Source: Methanoregula sp. UBA276 (GTDB lineage Archaea > Halobacteriota > Methanomicrobia > Methanomicrobiales > Methanospirillaceae). From it: a stretch of DNA of 22,516 nucleotides. The DNA lies in assembly GCA_002508495.1 (NCBI GenBank), contig DANA01000039.1:1-22516 (forward strand). The letters run 5' to 3'. Below are positions 15,267 to 22,304 of this stretch, piece after piece. The position numbers and the translations under genes are program-made. Under the pieces are notes generated by a model. The model was not told where the DNA came from. It was given only the letters and a program-made list of their open reading frames with translations, and did not search any database. Positions within the stretch are counted from its first letter, which is position 1; each line of letters starts with the position of its first letter.

Positions 15267-15285
15267 ATATACACACCTCTGAATC
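15267..15285 (-). promoter_or_regulatory. Orphan copy of the fdhC/carbonic anhydrase SD leader
   Basis: On the minus strand this reads GATTCAGAGGTGTGTATAT. The part GATTCAGAGGTGTGT equals the sequence before fdhC, and TCAGAGGTGTGTATAT equals the sequence before the carbonic anhydrase gene. No start codon with an open frame follows at a suitable distance; the next in-frame codons run into a stop within a few codons. It could be a relic of a lost gene or a regulatory element in the leader of the HTH-PAS-PAS gene. Confidence 0.5.
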
Positions 15286-15348
15286 CCATATCACCATAAC
15301 CAGGGCACCCCATAACCATTTGTCACACCAGGAGTGGATCTCTTCCAT

Positions 15349-15415
15349 AAAAAAAACCCGACACCACACGTCTCCTTTCCCAGCCCTCACCAAGAAAAGA
15401 ATAGCCGGGTTTTTT
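15349..15415. terminator. Bidirectional terminator-like inverted repeat
   Basis: AAAAAACCCG (15351-15360) and CGGGTTTTTT (15406-15415) are perfect inverted repeats, 45 bases apart. Each strand therefore ends the repeat in a T-run, eight T on the minus strand (15349-15356). It lies 35-100 bases beyond the stop of the minus-strand gene at 15450 and fits termination of that transcript. Confidence 0.55.
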
Positions 15416-15449
15416 CTCCACTCCCCAAGATAATTTGCCCAAAACCAGG

Positions 15450-16277
15450 TTACCTGCCGGCCAGCTTCTCTGCAAACGCGTGAAATGACCGGAGCTGTTC
15501 TCTTTGGTCCTCACCTGCAAAGATCATGGCGACTGCGTAGAGAAGGAGCAGGGCATTATCCAGGGCAACCGCAGAATCCTGGTCTGTACCGGCGGTGTCC
15601 GGTGCTGTATGGAAGAGGAACGGGCGGTTTTCCGGGGTGAAATGCCGGTGCGGGGTGAGTGGTGCGCGATCTGACCTGCATTGCGCACAATAACCTGCAA
15701 TAATGGCAAAGGCGGTTGCAGGGGCGTTGTTCACGGCATTTTCTGGTGCCTGCGAGTTTTTTTGCGCAAGCGTTGCAGCCATATCGTACTCCCCGTGCGC
15801 GAACAGGATAAAGACCCGTCCTGCATCCGCTGCAATCTCGGGACGGACGCTTCCGATCGCTTCACCAGTCCGGGCAATATACCCAAAGAGGGGGCCCTCG
15901 TCCATCCCCCCCGCGACCGGGCTGGCACTGCCAAACCTCAGCTTGAAACGGATGAGGAGAATGGTCAGGCTTATCGCATACAGGAACATCAGCATAATCC
16001 CGACCGAAGAATCGGAGGGAACGAGGAAGAATATGATGGCATAGATCGGTGTTGAGATGGCGACAATATCTTTCCTTGGGCGTATAAAGGCAAGATACGC
16101 AAGAATTACCGATGCGGCAACGCAACCTGATGCAGGATAATGAATATCGAGCGGAACGTTGAGCATCTCTGCAAGGAGAGCAACCGCCACCCCGCCAAAC
16201 GATAATATGGGGACCGCATATTCCAGCCACTGTTGCCGGTTTTTTGTCAGGTACGATGGTATTTCCACGATGAACAT
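15450..16277 (-). CDS. Uncharacterised membrane protein, four TM segments plus soluble tail
   Basis: A 275-residue protein I do not recognise. Four hydrophobic segments lie near residues 17-36, 46-64, 68-85 and 92-112, followed by a ~160-residue soluble part. The latter contains an alanine-rich helical stretch with FILFAHGEYDMAATLAQKNS and a short Cys pair (CAQC), and ends in a helix rich in Gln, Arg and His. The ATG at 16277 is preceded by AAAGGGGGA, rather close for an SD. A longer frame begins with GTG at 16361, overlapping the stop of the upstream gene as GTGA; it would add 28 residues with a CxxCxxC motif (CLVCTFC). The start is therefore open. It is very probably co-transcribed with the OB-fold membrane protein. 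Confidence 0.7.
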   Translation of the reverse strand: MFIVEIPSYLTKNRQQWLEYAVPILSFGGVAVALLAEMLNVPLDIHYPASGCVAASVILAYLAFIRPRKDIVAISTPIYAIIFFLVPSDSSVGIMLMFLYAISLTILLIRFKLRFGSASPVAGGMDEGPLFGYIARTGEAIGSVRPEIAADAGRVFILFAHGEYDMAATLAQKNSQAPENAVNNAPATAFAIIAGYCAQCRSDRAPLTPHRHFTPENRPFLFHTAPDTAGTDQDSAVALDNALLLLYAVAMIFAGEDQREQLRSFHAFAEKLAGR

Positions 16278-16357
16278 TCCCCCTTTGGAGTCACAGAACG
16301 TGCACACGAGACACTTGCGGCTCCATATCTTCCTGATGACTGCACAAAAATTACTGC

Positions 16358-16858
16358 TCACTTTTTAATCTTTTTAATGGACACACAGTTTATGACGGGG
16401 TCGCCCGTGACAATATACCTGCGGATAACCTGCCCGAGCACTTCCACCACATCATTGACGTTCACGTCGTCTTCCGGGCTGGTGAACATCTTCACCGAGA
16501 TCGTTCCGGACCGGTCTGCGACAAGATACTGGGGGCGGTTTAAAAACTGGAAATATACCCGTTCCACAACACCTTCGATTCGCACCGGTTTTCCCACCAT
16601 ATTCTCGTTGACCAGCTTGATCCGGACGGTCCTTGCCTCCGCTTCGTATTGGGGTGTGAGTTCCGCATACTGGCTGCGGCTCATGTAGTTCAGGACAATG
16701 GGGATGACCAGCAGCATGAACAGGCAGGGGATGAGCCAGATGAGACTTGCCCGCACTTCAGGACTGTAAATGGATGTGATGAGCAGGAGGATGGTGAAGA
16801 CAATGAACACTGCAACCGCAAGGACAGAGACCTTCACATCGATAGTACCGATCTTCAT
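16358..16858 (-). CDS. Membrane-anchored OB-fold protein
   Basis: A 166-residue protein with two TM helices (residues ~9-31 and 38-57) and a soluble domain from ~85 that looks like an OB-fold of the tRNA_anti type: KPVRIEGVVERVYFQF, PQYLVADRSGTISVKMF, DVNVNDVVEVLGQVIRRY and a lysine-rich end (IKKIKK). The strand order V-x-G-V, L-V-x-D-x-S-G-x-I, G-x-V fits OB-folds used by nucleic-acid-binding proteins. Whether this one binds nucleic acid or another ligand cannot be told from sequence. No clear SD precedes the ATG, so the mRNA may be leaderless or nearly so. The following gene starts within or just after its stop. Confidence 0.75.
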   Translation of the reverse strand: MKIGTIDVKVSVLAVAVFIVFTILLLITSIYSPEVRASLIWLIPCLFMLLVIPIVLNYMSRSQYAELTPQYEAEARTVRIKLVNENMVGKPVRIEGVVERVYFQFLNRPQYLVADRSGTISVKMFTSPEDDVNVNDVVEVLGQVIRRYIVTGDPVINCVSIKKIKK

Positions 16859-17216
16859 TCATGGGATGTTTGCCGTCTATCTACTTCAGTGCTGCGATTA
16901 TGTTTTGGATTACCACCCCAGAGAATCTGAGATAATCCCAGCGAACAGGAACCGACAAATGGTACCTGACCGGGAAATGTTCATCAGAAATAAAAAAGCG
17001 GTCGGAATTCCACATCCCAGAATATCTCAAATACACGATAAAAAAAAGAGCCCCGGGTTGTTATCCGATTGAGATGGGGCCGGACCACAGGGCTGAACGA
17101 TGAGGCGACAATAATACGGGGGATGGTGATAATACTACCTCCGCTATTGCGATTACGGATATGCTGAGATTGGGGTCTTTGTTTTTCATAAAAAGATTTG
17201 ATTGTGGTGAAAAATT
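16859..17216. other. Intergenic region downstream of fdhC
   Basis: About 360 bases with no gene. On the minus strand T-rich sequence follows the fdhC stop directly (17206-17216), and a T8 run at 17040-17047 comes about 170 bases later after a GC-rich CCCGGGGCTC. The stretch between could be a long fdhC 3' region or a small RNA. Scattered GATGA and CTGA words do not form a convincing C/D box RNA. Confidence 0.4.
17040..17047 (-). terminator. T8 terminator candidate downstream of fdhC
   Basis: On the minus strand a GC-rich stretch (CCCGGGGCTC) is followed directly by eight T. It lies 170 bases beyond the fdhC stop and would end a transcript extending past the immediate T-rich region. Confidence 0.4.
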
Positions 17217-18095
17217 TTATTTTAATGCTGCAATCTCTTTCCGGAACGCGACCCAGTAGATCACGCCGACGAAGAATAATCCTCCGACAATGTTACCGAT
17301 AGTCACCGGTATGATGTTTGCAGTAAACATGGTAATCCAGTTGATGCTGGCATTGATCTTTGTGGGATCGGTAACGAAGCCCTGCGTGAAGATACCTGCG
17401 GGGATGAAGTACATGTTGGCGACACAGTGCTCGAACCCGCTGGAAACGAAGGCCATGATCGGGAACCAGATACCAAAGAACTTGCCCACTGCATCATCTG
17501 CACAGATACCGAGCAGGATAGCGAGGTTGACGAGCCAGTTACAGGCAATGCCCTTGAGGAATGCCGAATAGAATCCCATCAGGCCGACATACCCGACTTT
17601 TGCCCCCGCTATGGCTATCGCCCGGGAACCAAACGCGGTCACCGTTCCGACACCGGCTGCATCGAATGACACAAACGGACCGTATGCACAGATATAGGCA
17701 AATACGATCGATCCGATCAGGTTGCCGATATACACAAACACCCACAGGTTCAGGACTTCAAGCCAGGTGACCTTGTGGATAAATGCTGCCATCGGGGCAA
17801 GCATTGCGTCGCCAGTGAAGAGTTCTGCACCGGTCAGGACCGTGATAATGAGACCAACCGGGAACACGCAACCCAGGACGAGCTGGGAGAAACCGGGGCT
17901 GGCTGCACCATAGCGCATTGCCGCATCGGATGCCATGATACCTGTTGAACAAACCGTTGCAAGGGCGGCGCCCATAGCGATATATGCGCCGGACATGAAT
18001 CCACGGACGACCATGTTCCAGGCCGGTAAACCGACCTTGTACTTACCGGCATCTCCTGCTTTTGCAGTAATTGCTACCGGAGGATGAAACACCAT
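17217..18095 (-). CDS. fdhC: Formate transporter, FNT family (FdhC-type)
   Basis: A 292-residue membrane protein with six TM segments, the length usual for FNT channels (FocA, NirC, FdhC), which form pentamers in the cell membrane. Landmarks: SGAYIAMGAALA (35-46), GAELFTGD (89-96), FLKGIACNWLVNLA (179-192) and GFEHCVANMYFIPAGI (220-235), where His223 is the conserved pore histidine. In hydrogenotrophic methanogens this protein imports formate. No fdhA/fdhB genes are adjacent, so it is a stand-alone copy and nitrite or another small anion cannot be excluded, but the sequence style is FdhC. AGAGGTG lies about 11 bases before the ATG, within the leader shared with carbonic anhydrase. Confidence 0.93.
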   Translation of the reverse strand: MVFHPPVAITAKAGDAGKYKVGLPAWNMVVRGFMSGAYIAMGAALATVCSTGIMASDAAMRYGAASPGFSQLVLGCVFPVGLIITVLTGAELFTGDAMLAPMAAFIHKVTWLEVLNLWVFVYIGNLIGSIVFAYICAYGPFVSFDAAGVGTVTAFGSRAIAIAGAKVGYVGLMGFYSAFLKGIACNWLVNLAILLGICADDAVGKFFGIWFPIMAFVSSGFEHCVANMYFIPAGIFTQGFVTDPTKINASINWITMFTANIIPVTIGNIVGGLFFVGVIYWVAFRKEIAALK

Positions 18096-18101
18096 TTTTT
18101 A

Positions 18102-18116
18102 ACACACCTCTGAATC
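18102..18116 (-). promoter_or_regulatory. Shared leader/SD element of fdhC
   Basis: On the minus strand GATTCAGAGGTGTGT precedes the fdhC ATG and contains the SD AGAGGTG. The identical 15 bases occur at 15271-15285; the 12-base core also precedes the carbonic anhydrase gene. Confidence 0.65.
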
Positions 18117-18120
18117 TATC

Positions 18121-18179
18121 ACCTATACCAGCAACTATCTCTACGGGTCTCGTATAGGTTAAACAGATTTTCTGGTATG
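18121..18179. promoter_or_regulatory. Interleaved inverted repeats upstream of fdhC
   Basis: ACCTATAC (18121-18128) pairs with GTATAGGT (18152-18159), and the overlapping ATACCAG (18125-18131) pairs with CTGGTAT (18172-18178). The two pairings are mutually exclusive. They lie 26-85 bases upstream of fdhC, in its leader or promoter, and suggest an operator or a switching RNA structure. No biochemical role is known to me. Confidence 0.45.
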
Positions 18180-18577
18180 TTGTTATTAATACGTTTCGAA
18201 TTGTTCGCCGGACAGTGCTGTGCACTGGGCGAAAAACCGGCCCGGATTTCCAGAAACGAGATAAACCATAAAGAGGGGTTTGCTTATTTTTTTGGGATTT
18301 TTAATTACTTTCGGTTAATTCCCTTATGTTTTTTTTATCTGCTCGCAACAGGTTCAGATTCCGGATTCTGCCAATTTCCGCCCGCCGCGCAGTGCCACCT
18401 TCACCGGTAATTATTGAATCATATACCTGGTTCCACGCGTAATCCCCGCGGGCAAACAGTACCCGATAGCAGATATTCGAAACGGGTGAACGCGGGAAAA
18501 GGTTCCGGTGTCAGGGTCATAATCTTCATCATCTGTTACGAGAGACTGAATAGAGCAATGCAAGGTATGGTGGGGCA

Positions 18578-19621
18578 ATGAGAGCTTCCGCAATAACGGG
18601 GGACATTTTTAAAAACCATGACTGCCGGGGGCATAAGGAATGCCACGACCGGCTGGTATCCATTGTCGCTGCCCTCCCACGCGATCTGACGATCCATAAA
18701 CCCGTCCCTGCCTCGTTTGAAGATCTCCAGCGCGTCCATGTCCCGGGCTATCTTACATGGCTTGAACGGCAGTGCGTGAAAAACCACGACCTCTGCACGC
18801 TGGATGACTACATGTACATGGGAGGGCTCTTCGAAACAAGCCGTATCGGGATAGGATATATCGATCCCAACACCTATGTCAACCCCTGTTCCTATGAAGT
18901 GGCGACGTATGCAGCCGGGTCTGCAGCTGCAGCTGCAGAACGGGCCTTATCGGGCGAGACCTGTTTTGCCCTTGTCCGTCCACCCGGGCACCATGCTGAA
19001 GCCGACCGGGCCATGGGATTCTGTCTTCTGAACAATGCAGCGGTTGCAGCAGCGGGTGCACTGACCCGGGTCAACCGGGTTGCGATCATTGACTGGGACA
19101 CCCATCATGGCAATGGTACGCAGAGCATCTTTTACAACGAGGACCGGGTACTCTATTGTTCTGTCCACCTGAAAGAATCGTTTCCCCACACAGGATTTAT
19201 AAATGAGACCGGGGCCGGGCGCGGGGTAGGATGTACCATAAATGCCCCGCTCCAGCACAGTTCCACTATAGCCGACTACCACCTTGTCTTTACGGAAATA
19301 TTCATCCCGGCCCTCCAGCGCTTTAAGCCTGACCTGATTATCATATCCGCAGGACAGGACGTCCTGGATGATGATCCGGTATCGTGCATGAGACTTGTGC
19401 CGGACGATATCGGCACACTCACTACCCTGATCCGGAATGCCGGTGACTATCCGCTCGCACTTATTCTCGAAGGGGGGTACGGCCCGTCGCACCCCGATGC
19501 AATCCGCAGCATCTTCGACAACCTGGATGGTGAAAAACACGTGCCGGTTCCCGCGGTCCGGCCCAAACGAAGCACCCTTGAGACCGTCAGCCAGCTGAAG
19601 AAGATCCACCATCTCTCCTGA
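18578..19621 (+). CDS. Histone deacetylase / acetylpolyamine amidohydrolase family enzyme
   Basis: A 347-residue zinc amidohydrolase of the arginase/deacetylase fold. Signatures in order: RPPGHHA (134-140, catalytic His138/139), MGFCLLNNAAVAA (146-158), DWDTHHGNGTQ (172-182, zinc ligands Asp174 and His176), ISAGQDVLDDDP (256-267, third zinc ligand Asp261) and LEGGY (297-301, catalytic Tyr301). All catalytic residues are present. The usual SAGFDAH reads SAGQDVL, with Gln260 for Phe beside the pocket. GGTGGGG precedes the ATG. It removes acyl groups from lysines, polyamines or small amides; the substrate is unknown. Two GNAT acetyltransferases in the same window give a possible opposing activity. 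A U-tract follows the stop. Confidence 0.92.
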   Translation: MRASAITGDIFKNHDCRGHKECHDRLVSIVAALPRDLTIHKPVPASFEDLQRVHVPGYLTWLERQCVKNHDLCTLDDYMYMGGLFETSRIGIGYIDPNTYVNPCSYEVATYAAGSAAAAAERALSGETCFALVRPPGHHAEADRAMGFCLLNNAAVAAAGALTRVNRVAIIDWDTHHGNGTQSIFYNEDRVLYCSVHLKESFPHTGFINETGAGRGVGCTINAPLQHSSTIADYHLVFTEIFIPALQRFKPDLIIISAGQDVLDDDPVSCMRLVPDDIGTLTTLIRNAGDYPLALILEGGYGPSHPDAIRSIFDNLDGEKHVPVPAVRPKRSTLETVSQLKKIHHLS

Positions 19622-19660
19622 ACTGACACGGAGCATCCGAAATCAAATCGTTGCGGCGCC

Positions 19661-19667
19661 TTTTTTT
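19661..19667 (+). terminator. U-tract after the HDAC-family gene
   Basis: A GC-rich stretch (TTGCGGCGCC) runs into seven T, 40 bases past the stop codon on the plus strand. Confidence 0.5.
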
Positions 19668-19740
19668 ACCATTATTCGATCGTTTCCATTGTTCCGGTGT
19701 GAACCGTTCATGTTCATGCAGTTCTCACAAGAGCTGGTTC

Positions 19741-19773
19741 TTTTAATTATGGTGGAAACACGTCCATTTCCAC
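19741..19773 (+). promoter_or_regulatory. TATA box and adjacent inverted repeat
   Basis: TTTTAATTAT (19741-19750) lies about 70 bases before the ATG of the next gene. It is followed at once by the perfect inverted repeat GTGGAAA (19752-19758) / TTTCCAC (19767-19773) with an 8-base spacer. A repressor bound there would cover the expected start site near 19775. Confidence 0.45.
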
Positions 19774-19819
19774 AAAAAAACCGTTAAGCACATTACGAGG
19801 GCAGGACAACTGCTTCTGC

Positions 19820-20272
19820 ATGGACCGGAAATTACAAATCCTGCTGGTTGCAGGAGCGATCGTCACCCTTCTTTCACTTCTCATCAGTGTTTATGTCACC
19901 GGCATCGTGGTCATCATGGTCATTGCTCTCGTAATGTCCCTCCACATTATGCAGGACAGCACCTCCCTGCCGGATATCGTAGCAGAGATGAGCGAAGATG
20001 CGAGAAGCATCATCGTGCGGAATGCGGGGAATTCCCCGGCAGTGAAAATTCACGTGTCATTAGTACCATTGGGGAGGGAGTTTGACATCCCGTCCCTTGC
20101 CGCTGATGAGATATACCGCCACCAGGAAGAAAAAATGATGGATGAGATAAAAGTTATCATCAGCTTTGAAAACGAGAAGGGGGCACCGTATTCCCGCACG
20201 GTCCGGTTGTCTGCACTTGAGGGGGGCTATGACCCCCTGAAACCAATGATACCGATCTTTGGATGGAAGTGA
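19820..20272 (+). CDS. Small membrane protein with two TM helices and a soluble C-terminal domain
   Basis: A 150-residue protein I cannot assign to a named family. Residues ~6-27 and 28-45 are hydrophobic and separated by a very short turn. The remaining ~100 residues are cytoplasmic or external by charge balance and probably beta-rich (IIVRNAGNSPAVKIHVSLV, then IKVIISFENEKGAPYSRTV). The pattern of a residue-poor turn followed by a sandwich-like domain resembles other small proteins common in methanogens. A TATA-like box lies upstream. The weak GAGGG is 16-20 bases before the ATG. It converges with the GNAT gene, 12 bases apart. Confidence 0.72.
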   Translation: MDRKLQILLVAGAIVTLLSLLISVYVTGIVVIMVIALVMSLHIMQDSTSLPDIVAEMSEDARSIIVRNAGNSPAVKIHVSLVPLGREFDIPSLAADEIYRHQEEKMMDEIKVIISFENEKGAPYSRTVRLSALEGGYDPLKPMIPIFGWK

Positions 20273-20284
20273 CCCGGTATTTTT

Positions 20285-20812
20285 TTATTGGGTGAGGGGG
20301 CGCACAAAGATTGCACCGATCCCTGCCCGCCGGACCATCGGCAGGACCTCTGCTCCTTCAAGATTTCCCGCTGCCCACGTATAGCGCTCCCGGACCGGGT
20401 CGGGCAGGTCTTTTTCCGGTATTGGTAAAAACCCGAACCGGGCATAGAACCCGGTCAGGTGGCTGACTGCATACATGTACAGGTCGTCATTGTGGCAGGC
20501 CTCGATGAGCGCCCCAACCGCCATCCGGGAGTATCCCTTATTCCGGTGGGGGGGCGGGGTCCAGATCCCGTCCACCTCAAATCCCCCATCATGCCGGCGG
20601 CATCGCGCAAGCGAGACCAAATCCCCCTGGAAAAAAGCCCCGAAAATGCGGTCTTTCGCGGGATCACCCGTTGTCTCATGATAGTCCTTCCAGAGCGCAT
20701 CTGCAAGCGGGAACTCCGAGACGACCAGCTCTTTTACCACCAGGTACTCACCGGGGATACCACGGGCACCGGTCCGGTCGAACTGCTGGTCCGGCAGGCC
20801 GTCCTGTGCCAT
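20285..20812 (-). CDS. GNAT-family N-acetyltransferase, paralogue of the one at 6226
   Basis: A 175-residue cytoplasmic protein. GNAT features: VKELVVSEFPLADALW at the start, ARCRRHDGGFEVDGIW (69-84), acetyl-CoA loop R90-NKGYS (pattern RxxGxG/S), LIEAC (102-106) and FYARFGFLPIPE (122-133). It matches the operon GNAT at 6226-6882 from its residue ~64 on, and even the end LPMVRR matches CPMRR. The start overlaps the stop of the histidine kinase by one base (TGATG), so the pair is co-transcribed and coupled. The substrate is unknown; being co-encoded with a sensor kinase suggests signal-dependent acetylation or simply shared expression. Confidence 0.87.
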   Translation of the reverse strand: MAQDGLPDQQFDRTGARGIPGEYLVVKELVVSEFPLADALWKDYHETTGDPAKDRIFGAFFQGDLVSLARCRRHDGGFEVDGIWTPPPHRNKGYSRMAVGALIEACHNDDLYMYAVSHLTGFYARFGFLPIPEKDLPDPVRERYTWAAGNLEGAEVLPMVRRAGIGAIFVRPLTQ

Positions 20813-22227
20813 CAGTACATCCCCTCCACACGATAGCCTTCAGACGGGATGCGGATCTCGAACCGGGCACCCTGTCCCGGGATACCCGTCTCCCGTATGG
20901 TCATCCCGGTGATAGACAGGATCTCGTTAGCCAAGAACAACCCGCGGCCGTAACTGTCCTCGCGCTGAACAAACAAGGATGCCTTCTGCGGTTCCGCGAT
21001 CCCCTTCCCGTTGTCCTCGATTATGATTGCACACCCTTCCGGACAGATACGGTAGGTTGCGATGATCCGGGATGCTCCGGTTTCAGATTTTACCGAGTTG
21101 TGAAGGATGTGATAGAAGACGGTGGACAGGTGGGGATCCGAGAAGACTTCAAGCCGTTCGGTCCATGCATGGAAGATCACCGGGCCGATCTCAATACGGC
21201 CGGCTGCGGACTGGAATGCATCCTGGACGGGAATCCACGTGGGCTGCGTTGCCCCGATGTCGCGGTATTCGCGGGAAATTTCTATCTGGCGCATGATGCT
21301 GTTTGCGGCTTCCTTGATGCCAGCAATGAACGTGATGACTTCCGGATCGTTGAACTTCATCACCCCGAGGCGGAGATGGCCGTATAAAACCGCGAGCCGC
21401 CGGGACAGGTCATGACGGAGAATACCGGAGAGGGTGTTCAGGCGGTGGTTTGCATTCTCAAGTGCTTCCTGCATCATCACCTGGTCCGTGACATCCCGTA
21501 TCGATTCAATTGCACCGGTCACGTTGCCACCGGCATCCACAAGCGCCGTTGCAGACAGGCGGAGGTGCACTCCCCGGCCCGCGGAGAAATTCGGGAGATA
21601 CCGTTCTGCGACCAGTTTTCCGGATTCCTGCCGGATCTCCGGATAGATCACGGGAGATATTTTCTCACCGCGGATTACCAGGGAAGAAAGCATCGGGCGG
21701 TCTTCGCCACAGAAGATCCTCGCAACGTCGGTTTGATCCTTGCCCAGCATTGAGGATTTCATTTTTCCGGTCATTTCCTCGACAGCCCGGTTCCATGCGA
21801 TGATCTTCCCCTGCTTATCGACCGCATAGGTGGCATCGGGAAGGAACTCGATGATATCATGGAGCTGCTGTTCGGACTGGGCGAGATTCCTGGCCAGCAG
21901 GGCAACAACCGTGCCGATGATGATCAGCATCGCGATACGCGAGAGCGAGAGGATGTCCAGGAGTTGCTCGTCCGGCCCAAAGAACGCGATCAGGAGACCG
22001 TAGAGTGCTGTAATGATGACCGAGAACGCGATGCCGCGCCGGGGAAACCAGTAGGAGGCAAGGATAACGGGAAAATACAGGAGGTGAGAGAGGACAATGG
22101 TTACTCCCGCGATCATCCCGAACAGGTTAGCACCCAGCGAAGCAAGGGAGAGGATCAGGATTATGAGGATGCGGTTGCGTTGGACCGGATTTTTCATCGG
22201 GGAAAGACCGCGGAGGATCTGCGTCAT
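20812..22227 (-). CDS. Membrane PAS histidine kinase
   Basis: A 471-residue kinase. About four to five TM segments cover residues 18-112 with short loops, so the sensor is in the membrane. A PAS domain follows at ~120-248 (FLPDATYAVDKQGKIIAWNR to ESIRDVTDQ), then a dimerisation helix with the phospho-acceptor His272 in ILRHDLSRRLAVLYGHL, and the HATPase domain with N box HILHNSVKSE (Asn377), G1 EDNGKGI (404-410) and G2 SYGRGLFL (425-432). All motifs are intact. ATG at 22227 was chosen; another in-frame ATG lies at 22197. No response regulator is adjacent, as is usual for methanogen kinases. The downstream GNAT gene is coupled by TGATG. The C-terminal domain resembles the partial kinases at both window ends. 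Confidence 0.9.
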   Translation of the reverse strand: MTQILRGLSPMKNPVQRNRILIILILSLASLGANLFGMIAGVTIVLSHLLYFPVILASYWFPRRGIAFSVIITALYGLLIAFFGPDEQLLDILSLSRIAMLIIIGTVVALLARNLAQSEQQLHDIIEFLPDATYAVDKQGKIIAWNRAVEEMTGKMKSSMLGKDQTDVARIFCGEDRPMLSSLVIRGEKISPVIYPEIRQESGKLVAERYLPNFSAGRGVHLRLSATALVDAGGNVTGAIESIRDVTDQVMMQEALENANHRLNTLSGILRHDLSRRLAVLYGHLRLGVMKFNDPEVITFIAGIKEAANSIMRQIEISREYRDIGATQPTWIPVQDAFQSAAGRIEIGPVIFHAWTERLEVFSDPHLSTVFYHILHNSVKSETGASRIIATYRICPEGCAIIIEDNGKGIAEPQKASLFVQREDSYGRGLFLANEILSITGMTIRETGIPGQGARFEIRIPSEGYRVEGMY

Positions 22228-22262
22228 CAGGTAACCTGTACTTTTCCGTTCGATGTTGTTCT

Positions 22263-22288
22263 AAAAAAAAGGTTCCCAAGGCGGGAAC
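22263..22288 (-). terminator. Hairpin plus T8 terminator after the upstream kinase gene
   Basis: On the minus strand GTTCCC-GCCTT-GGGAAC (22288 to 22272) is followed after one base by eight T (22270 to 22263), the form of a classic intrinsic terminator. It separates the kinase ending at 22305 from the one starting at 22227, so these are probably independent transcripts. Confidence 0.7.
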
Positions 22289-22304
22289 TCTTTGGTAACC
22301 AGGT

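Larger units (their letters stand above)
15059..15449. other. Intergenic regulatory region upstream of the HTH-PAS-PAS gene
   Basis: About 390 bases without a gene. From left to right it holds an A/T-rich TATA-like stretch (15178-15192, ATTATATCC on the minus strand), a 16-base perfect palindrome (15208-15223), an orphan copy of the SD leader seen before fdhC and carbonic anhydrase (15267-15285), and a two-way terminator (15349-15415). The leftward region is the likely promoter of the regulator gene, implying a long 5' region. Confidence 0.5.
18096..18577. other. Divergent intergenic region between fdhC and the HDAC-family gene
   Basis: About 480 bases without a gene. The fdhC side holds the shared SD leader (18102-18116) and interleaved inverted repeats (18121-18179). 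The middle (18280-18340) is strongly A/T-rich with a T8 run at 18329-18336, perhaps a terminator or promoter element. No clear TATA box can be assigned to the rightward gene. Confidence 0.45.

Noticed and set aside
17060..17170. C/D box small RNA (GATGA and CTGA words downstream of fdhC)
   Set aside because: The words are present (for example CTGAACGATGA at 17093-17103) but the spacing of C, D', C' and D boxes does not fit a complete guide RNA.
18280..18340. A/T-rich stretch as a possible replication origin
   Set aside because: No repeated ORB-like elements and no cdc6/orc1 gene nearby; it is better explained as promoter or terminator sequence.
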